Shown here: one piece after another, positions 1-10,110 of the stretch | Position numbering within the stretch: the stretch's first letter is position 1 | Layout: the number at the start of each line of letters is the position of its first letter | Notes under the pieces: model-generated | Seen by the model: the letters and a program-made list of their open reading frames with translations, nothing else | Databases searched by the model: none | What the model was told of the DNA's origin: nothing | Program-made: the position numbers and the translations under genes | Source: Psychroflexus sp. MES1-P1E | GTDB taxonomy: Bacteria > Bacteroidota > Bacteroidia > Flavobacteriales > Flavobacteriaceae | Direction of reading: 5' to 3' | Assembly: GCF_002836055.1 (NCBI RefSeq) | Contig: NZ_PJBS01000151.1 | Location: forward strand, 1 to 35,527 | Length of the DNA stretch: 35,527 nucleotides

Positions 1-19
1 GTAGTGGATCTGGTTTGTT

Positions 20-138
20 GGTGAGTGGTGAGTGGTGAGTGGTGAGTGGTGAGTGGTGAGTGGTGAGTGGTGAGTGGTGAGTGGTGAGTGGTGAGTGGTG
101 AGTGGTGAGTGGTGAGTGGTGAGTGGTGAGTGGTGAGT
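20..138. repeat. 17-copy GGTGAGT heptad tandem array
   Basis: Seventeen uninterrupted copies of the 7-bp unit GGTGAGT (119 bp), ending 105 bp before the start of permease 1. No ORF with a start codon uses it. Short remnants of the same heptad lie in the spacers before permease 2 (about 2636-2647), permease 6 (about 12541-12549) and, decayed, permease 5 (about 10050-10084), so it belongs to a spacer module copied with the genes. A perfect array of this kind is expected to vary in copy number by slipped-strand replication. Any effect on expression is inference. Confidence 0.95.
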
Positions 139-243
139 AAAAAAAAAGAATAAATAAAAACTTTTGCGACTTTGTGAGAATTTGTTTTGAATAAAGCGGC
201 TAGCAACAATTAAAAAAAACCTAACTAATAATAACTAAGAACC
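139..243 (+). other. A-rich leader of permease 1 with dispersed CTTTGCG element
   Basis: The rest of the upstream spacer holds a short copy of a dispersed element (161-180, CTTTTGCGACTTTGTGAGAA) and an A-rich leader ending AATAACTAAGAACC before the ATG. The same order (heptad, A-rich tract, CTTTGCG element, AATAAYTAA-type leader) recurs before permeases 2 and 6. No convincing promoter box could be fixed here. Confidence 0.5.
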
Positions 244-2625
244 ATGTTTAAAAATTATTTCAAAATAGCCTTTAGGAACTTATGGCGACACAAAAGCTAT
301 TCTGCCATTAATATAGGCGGTCTTGCGGTAGGAATGACGGCAGGCTTTTTATTGCTATTGTACATAGGTTATGAATTGAGCTATGAGGCTTTTCACTCTA
401 ATAAGGATCAACTTTATAGAGTTGTAACAGACATTGAGACCCCTTCTAATACATATAAGACGCCTGTTGTAGACTGGAATATTTTAAGTGAGATTACTGC
501 CGAATTTCCAGAAGTTGAAAACAATACCAGATTAAATGATACGGAATTTGATGTGCGTCTAGGTAATAACAATTACCATGAAAGCAAAGTATTAGGGGTG
601 GATGAAAGTTTCTTTCAAATCTTCGATTATGAGTTATTGCAGGGAAATCCAATTGAAGCACTTAAAACACCCTTCAGTTTGGTGCTATCAGAATCAACTG
701 CTAAGAAATATTTTGGAGATGAAAATGCGTTAGGTAAGACCCTGAAAATAATGGATGGCAATAGAATAGCGACTGTTACTGGAGTGATGAAGGACAATCC
801 AAAAAACACTCAAATTAAAAGTGACATCCTTATCTCCATGTCCACCTATACAGAAGTTATAGACCCTGAACTGAAGGAGTCTTGGGGTGATTTCAATAAC
901 CGTGGTTTTGTTTTGCTGAATAAAAATGCAAATCCGAAAACACTAGAAGCTAAAATTGCTTCCTACAACGAGCGCACTCATGGTAAAATCATGAAAGAAG
1001 TCGAGTTGAAACTCACCTACTTTTTAGAACCTATTGAAGATATCTACTTGTATTCTGAACGTGGCTCTTCTCCCCAAATAGGCAATGTTTATATTTTCCT
1101 TATCGTGGCTCTTTTTATTCTTTTAATTGCTGCAATCAATTTTATCAATTTAACGACTGCAAGATCTGTAGAACGCGCCAAGGAAGTTGGAATACGTAAG
1201 GTTATAGGCGCCAAAAAAGGGCAGCTCTCCATTCAGTTTTTAAGTGAATCTATCGTGATCTGTTTGTTTGCCTTTTTTCTAGCCATAGGCTTTACATGGC
1301 TAGCACTCCCCTATTTTAATACACTTGCAGGCAAGGAAATTGCAAGCAGTATATGGGATGATCCTATCTATCCTATAAGTTTATTTGGTATAGCGCTATT
1401 AATAGCGCTCATAGCTGGATCCTATCCCGCGTTGGTGTTATCTTCATTTAAACCCATAAAAGTTTTAAAAGGAAAGTTCTCCAGTAGTTCCTCTGGCTCC
1501 AGACTGCGAAAAGGACTAGTTATCAGTCAGTTTACTATCTCTGTTATAATGATTGTGAGTACGATCATAGTCTATAATCAGATTGATTATATGCGCAGTC
1601 AGGATCTAGGATTTGATATGAATCAGATAATGATCGTAGAAACAAACGGCAGTGCAAAGCAAAAAATAATGATTGATGAACTTAGCAATATTCCCAATAT
1701 TATTTCCATAACCACCGCAGCGACTGTACCTGGTGGTGGTGGAGATAACAGTACTGCCTTAACTAAAATTGTAAATCAACAAGGCAATGAGCAGACGCTC
1801 ACTATCGACCGGTATAGAATAGACGATGATTATATCAATCAATTTGATCTCAAGCTACTGGCTGGTAGAAATTTCTCCAAAGACTTAGCAAGCGACAGTC
1901 TAGAATCTATGATCATCAATGAAAAAGCATTTGGACTATTGGGTTATTCAAACCCAGAACAAATCATAGGCAAAGGTTTTGATCAATGGGGCAGAAAAGG
2001 CAAGATTATCGGTGTCGTCAAAGACTTTCATATGACTTCGCTGAAAGAGGAAATTAAACCATTGAGCATGGTCTATAATAATTCAGGTAACACTTTAATC
2101 AATTTTAAAATGACGGGTAATAATGTCAGCTCTACGATTGCTATTATAGAAAATAGCTTTAAAAAAGCCTATCCCAATACCACTTTTGAATACGCTTTTG
2201 TCAATGAGTTATTTAACGAGCAGTATGAAGCAGAAAAACGCTTTGGGACACTTTTTCTAAGTTTTGCACTACTTGCCATTTTTATCTCTTGTTTGGGATT
2301 GCTAGGACTAGCGTCCTACAGCACGTTGCAACGTCGCAGAGAAATAGGAATACGCAAGGTTCTTGGAGCCTCTTCAATGGGAATTGTGAATCTATTGAGT
2401 AAGGATTTCCTGAAATTGGTATTGATTTCCATAGTCATCGCTACTCCTATCTCCTGGTTCATCATGAACAAATGGTTACAGGATTTCGCCTACCGAATGG
2501 AAATGAGCTGGTGGATATTTGCAGTTTCAGGTGGTTTGGCGGTAGGTATCGCTTTTCTAACTGTTAGTTTTCAAGCTATTAAAGCAGCGATGACAAATCC
2601 AGTAAATAGTCTAAAGACAGAATAA
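244..2625 (+). CDS. ABC permease 1, duplicated MacB/FtsX type
   Basis: This is a 793-residue inner-membrane ABC permease without an ATPase domain. TM1 spans about 20-43 after the family opening MFKNYFKIAFRNL. A periplasmic MacB-PCD-like domain fills about 45-280. The first FtsX domain (TMs near 283-303, 333-355 and 378-398) carries the cytoplasmic coupling segment AKEVGIRKVIGA near 311. A second unit follows: TM5 about 422-445, periplasmic domain to about 670, then three TMs with REIGIRKVLGAS near 700. It ends in the family signature SLKTE. Because both halves carry the ATPase-facing segment, one chain should behave as a pseudo-dimer pairing with two ATPase subunits. The nearest candidate partner is the ATPase at 26609. 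Substrate is unknown; family members act in export or envelope mechanotransmission. The ATG follows an A-rich leader and matches the paralogues' starts. Confidence 0.93.
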   Translation: MFKNYFKIAFRNLWRHKSYSAINIGGLAVGMTAGFLLLLYIGYELSYEAFHSNKDQLYRVVTDIETPSNTYKTPVVDWNILSEITAEFPEVENNTRLNDTEFDVRLGNNNYHESKVLGVDESFFQIFDYELLQGNPIEALKTPFSLVLSESTAKKYFGDENALGKTLKIMDGNRIATVTGVMKDNPKNTQIKSDILISMSTYTEVIDPELKESWGDFNNRGFVLLNKNANPKTLEAKIASYNERTHGKIMKEVELKLTYFLEPIEDIYLYSERGSSPQIGNVYIFLIVALFILLIAAINFINLTTARSVERAKEVGIRKVIGAKKGQLSIQFLSESIVICLFAFFLAIGFTWLALPYFNTLAGKEIASSIWDDPIYPISLFGIALLIALIAGSYPALVLSSFKPIKVLKGKFSSSSSGSRLRKGLVISQFTISVIMIVSTIIVYNQIDYMRSQDLGFDMNQIMIVETNGSAKQKIMIDELSNIPNIISITTAATVPGGGGDNSTALTKIVNQQGNEQTLTIDRYRIDDDYINQFDLKLLAGRNFSKDLASDSLESMIINEKAFGLLGYSNPEQIIGKGFDQWGRKGKIIGVVKDFHMTSLKEEIKPLSMVYNNSGNTLINFKMTGNNVSSTIAIIENSFKKAYPNTTFEYAFVNELFNEQYEAEKRFGTLFLSFALLAIFISCLGLLGLASYSTLQRRREIGIRKVLGASSMGIVNLLSKDFLKLVLISIVIATPISWFIMNKWLQDFAYRMEMSWWIFAVSGGLAVGIAFLTVSFQAIKAAMTNPVNSLKTE

Positions 2626-2741
2626 AGTGAGAAGTGGTGAGTGGTGAAAAATGAGAAAATTTAATTAAAAACTTTGCGGCTTTGCGAGAGTTTTTTCACA
2701 GCAATAATTTAAAAGCAATTAAAAAATAATAACTAAAAATC
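2626..2741 (+). other. Spacer permease 1-2, shortened copy of the upstream module
   Basis: This spacer contains about two heptad units (GTGGTGAGTGGTGA), the dispersed element CTTTGCGGCTTTGCGAGAG at 2672-2690, and a leader ending AATAACTAAAAATC that nearly matches the leader of permease 1. It is therefore a second, contracted copy of the module at 20-243. No terminator is evident, so read-through from permease 1 is possible. Confidence 0.55.
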
Positions 2742-5159
2742 ATGATTTTAAATTATTTCAAAATAGCACTAAGAAATCTTTGGAAAAATAGAACGTTTAC
2801 TGCGCTAAACATGGTTGGTCTAACTGCTGCATTTGGTGTGGCAATACTGTTAGCGATGTTTGCCTTTTTTCAACTGTCTTATGATCGTTTTCATGACCAT
2901 GAGGAGAATCTTTATCAAGTATATTCTGAAGACAGTGAAGTAAACGGTATCGAAGCTAATATATCAAAATCTGAACCTTTTGCTTCGGCATTACGCGATG
3001 AAATTTCAGGAGTTGAGAAGATAACACGCTATAATGGATCTGGTGTGTTATTAAATTATGAAGACAAGCAATTGCAGATGAATGGTGCTTATGTCGATCC
3101 CGATTTTTTTGATATGTTCAGCTATCCAATCCTAAAAGGTAATAAAAAAAATCCAATAACTTCAGAATCTTCAGTCGCCATGACTGAACTCGCGGCAAAT
3201 CGACTCTTTGGGGATAAAAATCCTATTGGGCAAACAGTCACTATTTTAAGAGACGAAAAAAACGTGCCATTTATGGTGACAGCCATTATTGAAGATTTCC
3301 CTAACACAAGTTCCATAAAATTCGATATAGTTCTTAATTTTAAAAGTCAGCCGTTACATGCCTACGCTCGAGCAATAGGACGTTGGGACATTCAGAATCA
3401 TGAGGTCTATATGCAACTTTCTGAAGGAATAAGGCCAAAACAGTTTGAAAAGAGTACCACAAATTTCACACAGCTACACTATAAAAACGAAATTGATAAT
3501 GCGAAACGTGACGGAATTCAACCGAATGCGAATGGTGATTATAGACAAATTAAATTGTTGCCTTTGGCAGATGTACGATTTGCTAATTTTAATCAAGGCG
3601 CAGTAACGGTAAACCGTATGATGCCCTATCTCGTATTAGGTATAGCCATTCTAATTTTATGTATTGCTTGTATTAACTTTATTAATATGAGTATTGCTAA
3701 AAGTGCACAAAGGTTGCGTGAGATTGGAATGCGTAAAACTTTAGGTGCAAACCAAAAACAGTTATTTTTTCAGTTTTGGGGGGAAAGTATGCTCGTTTTT
3801 TTAGCATCAATAAGTATGGGTATTTTAATGGCGACGCTTTTATTAGACCTTTTCCAAACCCTATTTAAGACTCAGGCTTCGTTTGCCATATTATTGAACC
3901 CTTCATTGCTACTCGTGCTAGGTTTAAGCGTGGTGTTGATTACGCTAATAGCAGGTGGCTATCCAGCACTATTAATGAGTCGTCTTGGTACGTTGCAGAG
4001 TTTAAAGGGTAAATTGGATAGTAGCGGAAAAGATCACTTGCGCAATAGTTTAATGGTATTACAATTTGGTATTGCGATATTACTTATTAGTGGAACCCTA
4101 GTACTTTGGGCTCAGGTAGACTATATGAGAGCAAAAGATTTGGGCTTCAATAAAGATCAGGTCATCGCATTTCCTCTCAATGGCAAGCGTAATGATCAGC
4201 AAGCGGTGCAATTAATTCGAGATGTACTTCAAGATAAACCGAATATTGTGAGTGTTACGGCATCCAATAATATCTTAGGTCTTGGTAAAGATGGATCTCG
4301 GTCTACAAGTATTTTAGGTTTTGATTATAAAGGTCGTGGTGTGGATACGCACATGGTCGTTGTCGATGCAGATTATATTGAGACTTTAGATTTAGAGGTC
4401 ATCCAAGGTCGGTCGTTCCGAAATAACCTCGCTAGTGATAGTCTATCGGTTATTATTAATAACGCTATGGCTAAACTACTTAATGAGGGTGATATACTGG
4501 CTTCTAAAATAAAACTTGATGAGGGATCTTACGATATTGTTGGTGTGGTTAAGGACTTTAACTTTCAGGAACTCGATCAAAATATTGCCCCAATGTCTTT
4601 ATTTGCGCTTCCCAACTGGAACTTAAGCAATGTTTATGTGAAGGTGACACCGCAAAATTTAGAACAAGCTTACGATGATGTGAAAATAGCTTGGGAAACT
4701 ATTGAGCCTAATGCAGAATTTGAAGGCTCATTTTTAAATGAAAATATAGATCGCACATTACGTAACGAGCGCACCATGATCACGATGATTGGGAGCGGTT
4801 CTATCCTTGCCATCATTTTGAGCTGCATTGGTTTATTCGCAATGTCTTTGCTTATTGTGGCGCAACGTCGAAAAGAAATAGGGGTTCGTAAAATTGTAGG
4901 TGCAAGTGTGTCTTCAATTACCATACTTCTTACTAAGGATTTTTTAAAGCTGGTTATTATAGCTTTTGTTATTGCAACACCAATAGCTTGGTATACACTG
5001 AGTAAATGGTTGCAAAATTATGCTTATCGCATCGATCTTAATATTTGGATATTTCTTACAGCAGGTGGAATTGCGGTTTTAATAGCCATGATAACAATTG
5101 CAGTGAAAACAATAAAAGCCGCAACATCTAACCCAGTAAAATCATTGCGGACGGAATAA
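2742..5159 (+). CDS. ABC permease 2, duplicated MacB/FtsX type
   Basis: An 805-residue paralogue with the same 4+4 TM plan. TM1 lies about 20-43 and is followed by ELSYDxFH-type residues (QLSYDRFHDHEENLYQV). A periplasmic domain runs to about 290. The first FtsX domain has the coupling segment LREIGMRKTLGA near 325. TM5 starts about 434, then a second periplasmic domain. The second FtsX domain has KEIGVRKIVGAS near 710. The C-terminus is SLRTE. There is no Walker motif, so it needs an external ATPase. The stop of permease 1 lies 116 bp upstream, and the gap to permease 3 is 26 bp, which suggests co-transcription with permease 3. Substrate unknown. Confidence 0.93.
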   Translation: MILNYFKIALRNLWKNRTFTALNMVGLTAAFGVAILLAMFAFFQLSYDRFHDHEENLYQVYSEDSEVNGIEANISKSEPFASALRDEISGVEKITRYNGSGVLLNYEDKQLQMNGAYVDPDFFDMFSYPILKGNKKNPITSESSVAMTELAANRLFGDKNPIGQTVTILRDEKNVPFMVTAIIEDFPNTSSIKFDIVLNFKSQPLHAYARAIGRWDIQNHEVYMQLSEGIRPKQFEKSTTNFTQLHYKNEIDNAKRDGIQPNANGDYRQIKLLPLADVRFANFNQGAVTVNRMMPYLVLGIAILILCIACINFINMSIAKSAQRLREIGMRKTLGANQKQLFFQFWGESMLVFLASISMGILMATLLLDLFQTLFKTQASFAILLNPSLLLVLGLSVVLITLIAGGYPALLMSRLGTLQSLKGKLDSSGKDHLRNSLMVLQFGIAILLISGTLVLWAQVDYMRAKDLGFNKDQVIAFPLNGKRNDQQAVQLIRDVLQDKPNIVSVTASNNILGLGKDGSRSTSILGFDYKGRGVDTHMVVVDADYIETLDLEVIQGRSFRNNLASDSLSVIINNAMAKLLNEGDILASKIKLDEGSYDIVGVVKDFNFQELDQNIAPMSLFALPNWNLSNVYVKVTPQNLEQAYDDVKIAWETIEPNAEFEGSFLNENIDRTLRNERTMITMIGSGSILAIILSCIGLFAMSLLIVAQRRKEIGVRKIVGASVSSITILLTKDFLKLVIIAFVIATPIAWYTLSKWLQNYAYRIDLNIWIFLTAGGIAVLIAMITIAVKTIKAATSNPVKSLRTE

Positions 5160-5185
5160 ATCAGTTAACCGAATAGTAGTCAAAA

Positions 5186-7591
5186 ATGATTAAAAATTAT
5201 TTTAAAATAGCATGGAGAAGCCTTAAGAAAAAGCCGCTCTACACATCAATAAGTATTATTGGCCTTTTTGTAGGCATTAGTTTTGCCTTACTGATTGGCG
5301 CATTTATTTGGCAGGAGATACAAGTGAATACTAACCTGAAAAATGCTAATTCTCAGTACATTCTTACCAGTGAATGGAAAGACCCAAATATGGGTGTAGA
5401 TTTTGCGACACTTGGTCCATTAGCAGAAAATCTTAAAGCACAATATCCGTATCTCGTTGCAAATTATTACCGCTGGGATGGGATAACGAGCATCATTTCT
5501 AAAGGAGATAAAAATTTTAGAGAAGGCATTCAACTTGGAGATGAAAGTCTTTTGACGATGTATGGTTTTAATTTGATGCAAGGTAATCTTAACAACGCAT
5601 TTGAAGCTCCTTTTTCGGTAGTGATAACTCCAGAAAAAGCTATAAAATTTTTCGGGAAAACAGATGTTGTCGGAGAGATGGTAACGATTCAGAATTTTGA
5701 AGGAGAAAATCACGAATTCAAAATAACAGGAGTTCTAGTTGAAACTTTAGAAAATTCTATAACCCAAATTACAAAGCAAGCCGATAATGGTTTTTTTATT
5801 GCTAAAAATTCTGCACCTTATTTTAATCGTGCCAATTTTCAAGATTGGGAAGCACCAATTTTTGCTTCTTATATTGAATTACAACCAGGTATTACAGCGC
5901 AACAATTAGATGAGCCTCTTAGTCGTTTAATACAAACTCACGCATCAGAAGTTATTCAAGACAACTTAAAAATTGTGCCATTAAAGCTCACTGATTATTA
6001 TTTAAATAGAAATAATGCAAGTCTTAAACAAATGCTCTACACACTCGCGTTTGTTGGTTTTTTTATTATGCTAATGGCGATTATCAATTTTATAAATATA
6101 GCCATTAGTCACTCAGGAAGTAGACTTAAAGAGATTGGTATTCGAAAAGTTTTAGGAGGAAAAAGAAAACAACTCATTTTTCAGTTTCTAATAGAATCTA
6201 TTGTCCTAGTTAGTATTTCAAAGCTTCTGGCTTTTATGTCATATCCGATTTTTAGTGGTTGGTTCACAGAACTAATTAGTAAAGAATTGATCAGTCTTTC
6301 ACAATTTCCTGCGTATTTCCTATTCATACCTTTTTTATGTATTGCACTTATCAGTGCATTGGTAGGCTTTTACCCAGCATTTGTATTGTCCTCTTTTAAA
6401 TCTATAGATGCTATAAAAGGAAAATTAAATATAGGAACGGGTGGCGTCTATCTTAAAAAATTTCTTTTAGGTTTTCAATATGTTACAGCACTTGTTGTCT
6501 TAATTGCAGCACTTTTGGTAACAAAACAATTGGATAACTTCTTTGGTAAGAGCCTAGGATACGATAAAGAATTTGTGGTAACCGCTGCGGTTCCGAGAGA
6601 TTGGACTTCGGAAGGTGTTAACAAAATGATGACCATAAGAAATGAACTGGCAAAAGTGCCTTCAGTAGAACGTGTAAGTCTTTCTTATGAAATTCCTAAT
6701 GGTAATAATGGGTTTCAAATAAATGTATATAAAGCAGGTGGTAATCCTAATCAATCTTATGCCACTCAGGGATTGGTTAGTGATGAAGCTTATCTTACAA
6801 CCTATCAAATACCGCTAATAGCAGGGACATTCTTAGAGTCTGGAGACATAAATCGTAATACGGTCGTTATTAATGAAAAAGCACTTTATGCCTACGGGTT
6901 TAAAAATGCCAAAGACGCCATTGGCCAAGAATTAAATATTGTTGGTGAAGAGGAATCACTCACTATTGAAGGAGTTGTTTCAGATTTTCATTTTGAATCT
7001 ATGCAGCAGTCAATAAAACCACAGTTATTTTTTAATGTGAACACGAGACCTAATTATAGATTTTTGAGCTTTAAATTGAATCCTGGAGATGTGAATAAAA
7101 GTATCGCAGCGATTCAACAAAAATGGAAAGATCTTATGCCCAATTCGCCATTTGAGTATAAATTTATGGACGCTACTCTGGCTACGCTTTATGAAAGTGA
7201 ATTACAGTTTAAAAAGGCTACATATACGGCATCTTTATTATCACTAATTATAGCGCTTCTTGGCATATTTAGCCTCGTTTCATTGAGTGTCAATAAGCGT
7301 GTAAAAGAAGTTGGTATCCGTAAAGTTTTAGGAGCTTCTGTATCTAGTATTAGTTTTTTATTCGTGAAAGAGTTTTTAGTAATTTTAGGATTGTCCATGC
7401 TCATCGCTTGTCCTTTAGTCTATCTGCTAATGAACAATTGGCTGTCTAATTATGCCTATCGCATCACCATAGGTTTGTATCCATTTTTAGTAGGGATCTT
7501 ATTAATTGCTAGTATAACCGTGTTACTTATTTTATTTCAAACCCTAAAAATAGCTAATACGAATCCGGTTAAAAGTTTGAGGTCAGAATAA
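5186..7591 (+). CDS. ABC permease 3, divergent N-terminal half
   Basis: An 801-residue member of the array. The opening MIKNYFKIAWRSL, the coupling segments KEIGIRKVLGG (near 314) and KEVGIRKVLGAS (near 705), the predicted TM5 near 423 and the C-terminal SLRSE are all intact. Its first periplasmic domain is unlike its siblings: the usual SYDxFHxxxxxxYRV stretch after TM1 is replaced by QVNTNLKNANSQYILTSEW, and the DxxFFxxFxxxLLxG motif is altered (LGDESLLTMYGFNLMQG). This points to a different periplasmic partner or ligand, not to decay, because the frame is intact and later motifs are kept. It starts 26 bp after permease 2 and lies 34 bp before permease 4, so the run 2-3-4 looks like one transcript. 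Confidence 0.92.
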   Translation: MIKNYFKIAWRSLKKKPLYTSISIIGLFVGISFALLIGAFIWQEIQVNTNLKNANSQYILTSEWKDPNMGVDFATLGPLAENLKAQYPYLVANYYRWDGITSIISKGDKNFREGIQLGDESLLTMYGFNLMQGNLNNAFEAPFSVVITPEKAIKFFGKTDVVGEMVTIQNFEGENHEFKITGVLVETLENSITQITKQADNGFFIAKNSAPYFNRANFQDWEAPIFASYIELQPGITAQQLDEPLSRLIQTHASEVIQDNLKIVPLKLTDYYLNRNNASLKQMLYTLAFVGFFIMLMAIINFINIAISHSGSRLKEIGIRKVLGGKRKQLIFQFLIESIVLVSISKLLAFMSYPIFSGWFTELISKELISLSQFPAYFLFIPFLCIALISALVGFYPAFVLSSFKSIDAIKGKLNIGTGGVYLKKFLLGFQYVTALVVLIAALLVTKQLDNFFGKSLGYDKEFVVTAAVPRDWTSEGVNKMMTIRNELAKVPSVERVSLSYEIPNGNNGFQINVYKAGGNPNQSYATQGLVSDEAYLTTYQIPLIAGTFLESGDINRNTVVINEKALYAYGFKNAKDAIGQELNIVGEEESLTIEGVVSDFHFESMQQSIKPQLFFNVNTRPNYRFLSFKLNPGDVNKSIAAIQQKWKDLMPNSPFEYKFMDATLATLYESELQFKKATYTASLLSLIIALLGIFSLVSLSVNKRVKEVGIRKVLGASVSSISFLFVKEFLVILGLSMLIACPLVYLLMNNWLSNYAYRITIGLYPFLVGILLIASITVLLILFQTLKIANTNPVKSLRSE

Positions 7592-7625
7592 TAGAGCAAT
7601 AATCATCAATCAAAAACACTCAATC

Positions 7626-10037
7626 GTGATAAAAAATTATTTTAAAATAGCGTGGAGACATATCCTAAAAAACAAAGTGATGTTTGGCATCAATATCCTG
7701 GGTTTGGCATTGGGTATTGCAAGTTGTGTGATCATCTCTTTGTTTGTCATTGATGAATTAAATTATGACAGGTTTAATACTAAAGCAGAGAATATTGCTC
7801 GTGTTGTTTTTAAGGCAAGTATAAATGGCGAAACTATTAATGAAGCTGTTGTTATGGCACCAGTAGCACAGACCTTTAAAAATGATTTACCAGAAGTTTT
7901 AGATGCTACACGTTTGACCAACCTATATAATCCTGAAATTAGTTATAATAATACCACCTTTAGAGATAGTAAGTTTGCTTATGTAGATCCTAACTTCTTC
8001 TCAGTTTTCACACTTCCTATTATAGAGGGAAATAAAATTAATCCTTTAGAAAAGCCAAACACAATAGTTATTTCTACTAAAGAAGCAAAAAAGTATTTTG
8101 GTGAACAAAGCGCCATTGGAAAATCATTAAGATTGGATAACTACGATCGTCAATATACAGTTACTGCGGTAATGGAAGAAGTTCCTAGGAATTCACATTT
8201 TCATTTTGATATGTTTGCTAGTACAGAGGGTTATGAAGCAGCCAAAGGAACTTCGTGGGTTAATTCAGATTTCTTTACTTATTTACTTTTAAAAGATGGA
8301 ACAGAACTTAGGGCTTTAGAAAGCAAACTGCCAGAACTCATTAAAAAATACATGGGGTCTCAAATTGATGAAGCAGTTGGAGTGTCGTATGCAGAATTTA
8401 TAAAAAATAATAAAATTGGTCTCTTTCTGCAACCTCTTAAAGATATACATCTAAGATCAGGCTTTATTAATACTACAGTTTTAGAGCAAGGAGGCGATAT
8501 AAAGTATATATACATATTTAGTGCTATTGCTCTGTTTATGTTATTAATTGCTTGTATTAATTTTATGAATCTTTCTACAGCTTCGGCTTCAAAAAGAGCT
8601 AAAGAAGTAGGTATTCGTAAGGTACTTGGTTCTAATAAGAAACAATTAGTCGTTCAATTTTTAGCGGAGTCAATCATTGCAACCTTATTAGCAATGGGTA
8701 TCGCTTTAGTATTAGTATTTGTTTTTTTGCCTGTTTTTAATACCATATCTGGAAAAGAACTTGATATCAATTATTTTCTAAATCCTATGGCATTTTTCAC
8801 ATTAGTTGTATTAACACTAAGTGTTGGTTTTATAGCAGGTGGGTATCCCGCTTTTTTCTTGTCTTCTTTTACGCCCATTAAGGCTTTAAAAAACAAGTTC
8901 ACTGGTGTTGGGAAAAACAAAGGGATAAGAAGTGGATTGGTTGTCTTTCAATTTGTTATTTCTGCGGGGCTTATTTTATCGACGCTGGTTGTTTATCAGC
9001 AAATGGATTTTATTCAGCAAAAAGAATTGGGATATAATAAAGACCAATTGCTTGTATTGCGCAACTCGTATTTACTTAAGGAAAATAATTTAGCTTTAAG
9101 AGATGAACTTTTAAAATCCCCAAGCGTCTTAAACATTGCTCAGTCTGCATATGTTCCAGCTGGCACTTCAGATGTAAGTATGTCTGGCGTTTTTCTGGAA
9201 GACACGTACGTGAGAAGAATGTTTACCTATAATATTGACGAACATTACCTTCCTACAATGGGAATGAATTTGATTTCAGGACGTAATTTTTCCAAGAATT
9301 TCGGTGATGAAGTGAATAAAGTTATTATCAATGAAGAAGCCTTAAAAATATTGGGTTTTAGAGAAAACGCTATCGGTAAACAATTTCAACGTGACACGGA
9401 TGATGGTAAACAACTGCTTACTGTTATTGGTGTGGTAAAGAATTTCAATTTCAAAACGCTTCACCAAAGAATAGATCCGTTGTTGATGTTATACAATCCG
9501 TATGGCGGTCTTATTGTTAGAACTAAAGTAGAAGATATGTCTAGTTTAATTGAAAAAGCCAATGCCATTTGGTTGACTTTTAAGGCTAAAGGAAATTTTA
9601 GCTATACCATTTTAGATGATTCGTATAACCAGCAATATCTCACCGAACAAAAAATGGGAACAATTCTATCCCTCTTTGCCGTGCTCACCATTTTTGTAGC
9701 CTGTTTAGGTTTATTTGGTTTGGTGACGTACACAGCGGAACAAAGGACTAAAGAGATAGGGATACGGAAAGTTTTAGGTTCAAGTGTTTTACAAATAGTG
9801 AGTTTACTTACCAAGGATTTTTTAAAACTTATTATTATATCATTCTTAATTGCATTTCCATTGAGCTTTTATTTAATGAATAAGTGGCTGCAAGATTTTG
9901 CTTACCGCATTGAAATTTCAGTTTGGTCAATTTTTTTAGCAGCACTTTTAACCAGTATAGTTGCATTTTTAACCATCAGCTTTAAAAGCCTTAGAGCCGC
10001 TATAGCAAATCCTGTGGACAGTCTAAAAACGGAATAA
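7626..10037 (+). CDS. ABC permease 4, duplicated MacB/FtsX type, GTG start
   Basis: An 803-residue paralogue read from a GTG codon. The encoded start (M)IKNYFKIAWRHILKNK lines up exactly with the ATG starts of its neighbours, so the GTG is probably genuine. TM1 lies about 20-43, then DELNYDRFNTKAENIARV. The first periplasmic domain contains YVDPNFFSVFTLPIIEGN. The first FtsX domain has AKEVGIRKVLGS near 325, and the second has TKEIGIRKVLGSS near 706. The C-terminus is SLKTE. It is most like permease 7 among the array members by eye (EQRTKEIGIRKVLG and NPVDSLKTE are shared). It has no ATPase domain. It lies 34 bp downstream of permease 3, and the weaker start codon could lower its yield relative to its neighbours (inference). 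Confidence 0.92.
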   Translation: MIKNYFKIAWRHILKNKVMFGINILGLALGIASCVIISLFVIDELNYDRFNTKAENIARVVFKASINGETINEAVVMAPVAQTFKNDLPEVLDATRLTNLYNPEISYNNTTFRDSKFAYVDPNFFSVFTLPIIEGNKINPLEKPNTIVISTKEAKKYFGEQSAIGKSLRLDNYDRQYTVTAVMEEVPRNSHFHFDMFASTEGYEAAKGTSWVNSDFFTYLLLKDGTELRALESKLPELIKKYMGSQIDEAVGVSYAEFIKNNKIGLFLQPLKDIHLRSGFINTTVLEQGGDIKYIYIFSAIALFMLLIACINFMNLSTASASKRAKEVGIRKVLGSNKKQLVVQFLAESIIATLLAMGIALVLVFVFLPVFNTISGKELDINYFLNPMAFFTLVVLTLSVGFIAGGYPAFFLSSFTPIKALKNKFTGVGKNKGIRSGLVVFQFVISAGLILSTLVVYQQMDFIQQKELGYNKDQLLVLRNSYLLKENNLALRDELLKSPSVLNIAQSAYVPAGTSDVSMSGVFLEDTYVRRMFTYNIDEHYLPTMGMNLISGRNFSKNFGDEVNKVIINEEALKILGFRENAIGKQFQRDTDDGKQLLTVIGVVKNFNFKTLHQRIDPLLMLYNPYGGLIVRTKVEDMSSLIEKANAIWLTFKAKGNFSYTILDDSYNQQYLTEQKMGTILSLFAVLTIFVACLGLFGLVTYTAEQRTKEIGIRKVLGSSVLQIVSLLTKDFLKLIIISFLIAFPLSFYLMNKWLQDFAYRIEISVWSIFLAALLTSIVAFLTISFKSLRAAIANPVDSLKTE

Positions 10038-10110
10038 AGGGGGTAATTGGGAGTGAGTGGTTTGTAGTGGGTAGTAAGTGGAGAGAAGAAAGAATAATAA
10101 ATAAAAAATA

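Noticed and set aside
20-138. Heptad array as a coding repeat (7-residue period when translated)
   Set aside because: It has no start codon or flanking coding context, and the same heptads occur in plainly intergenic positions.
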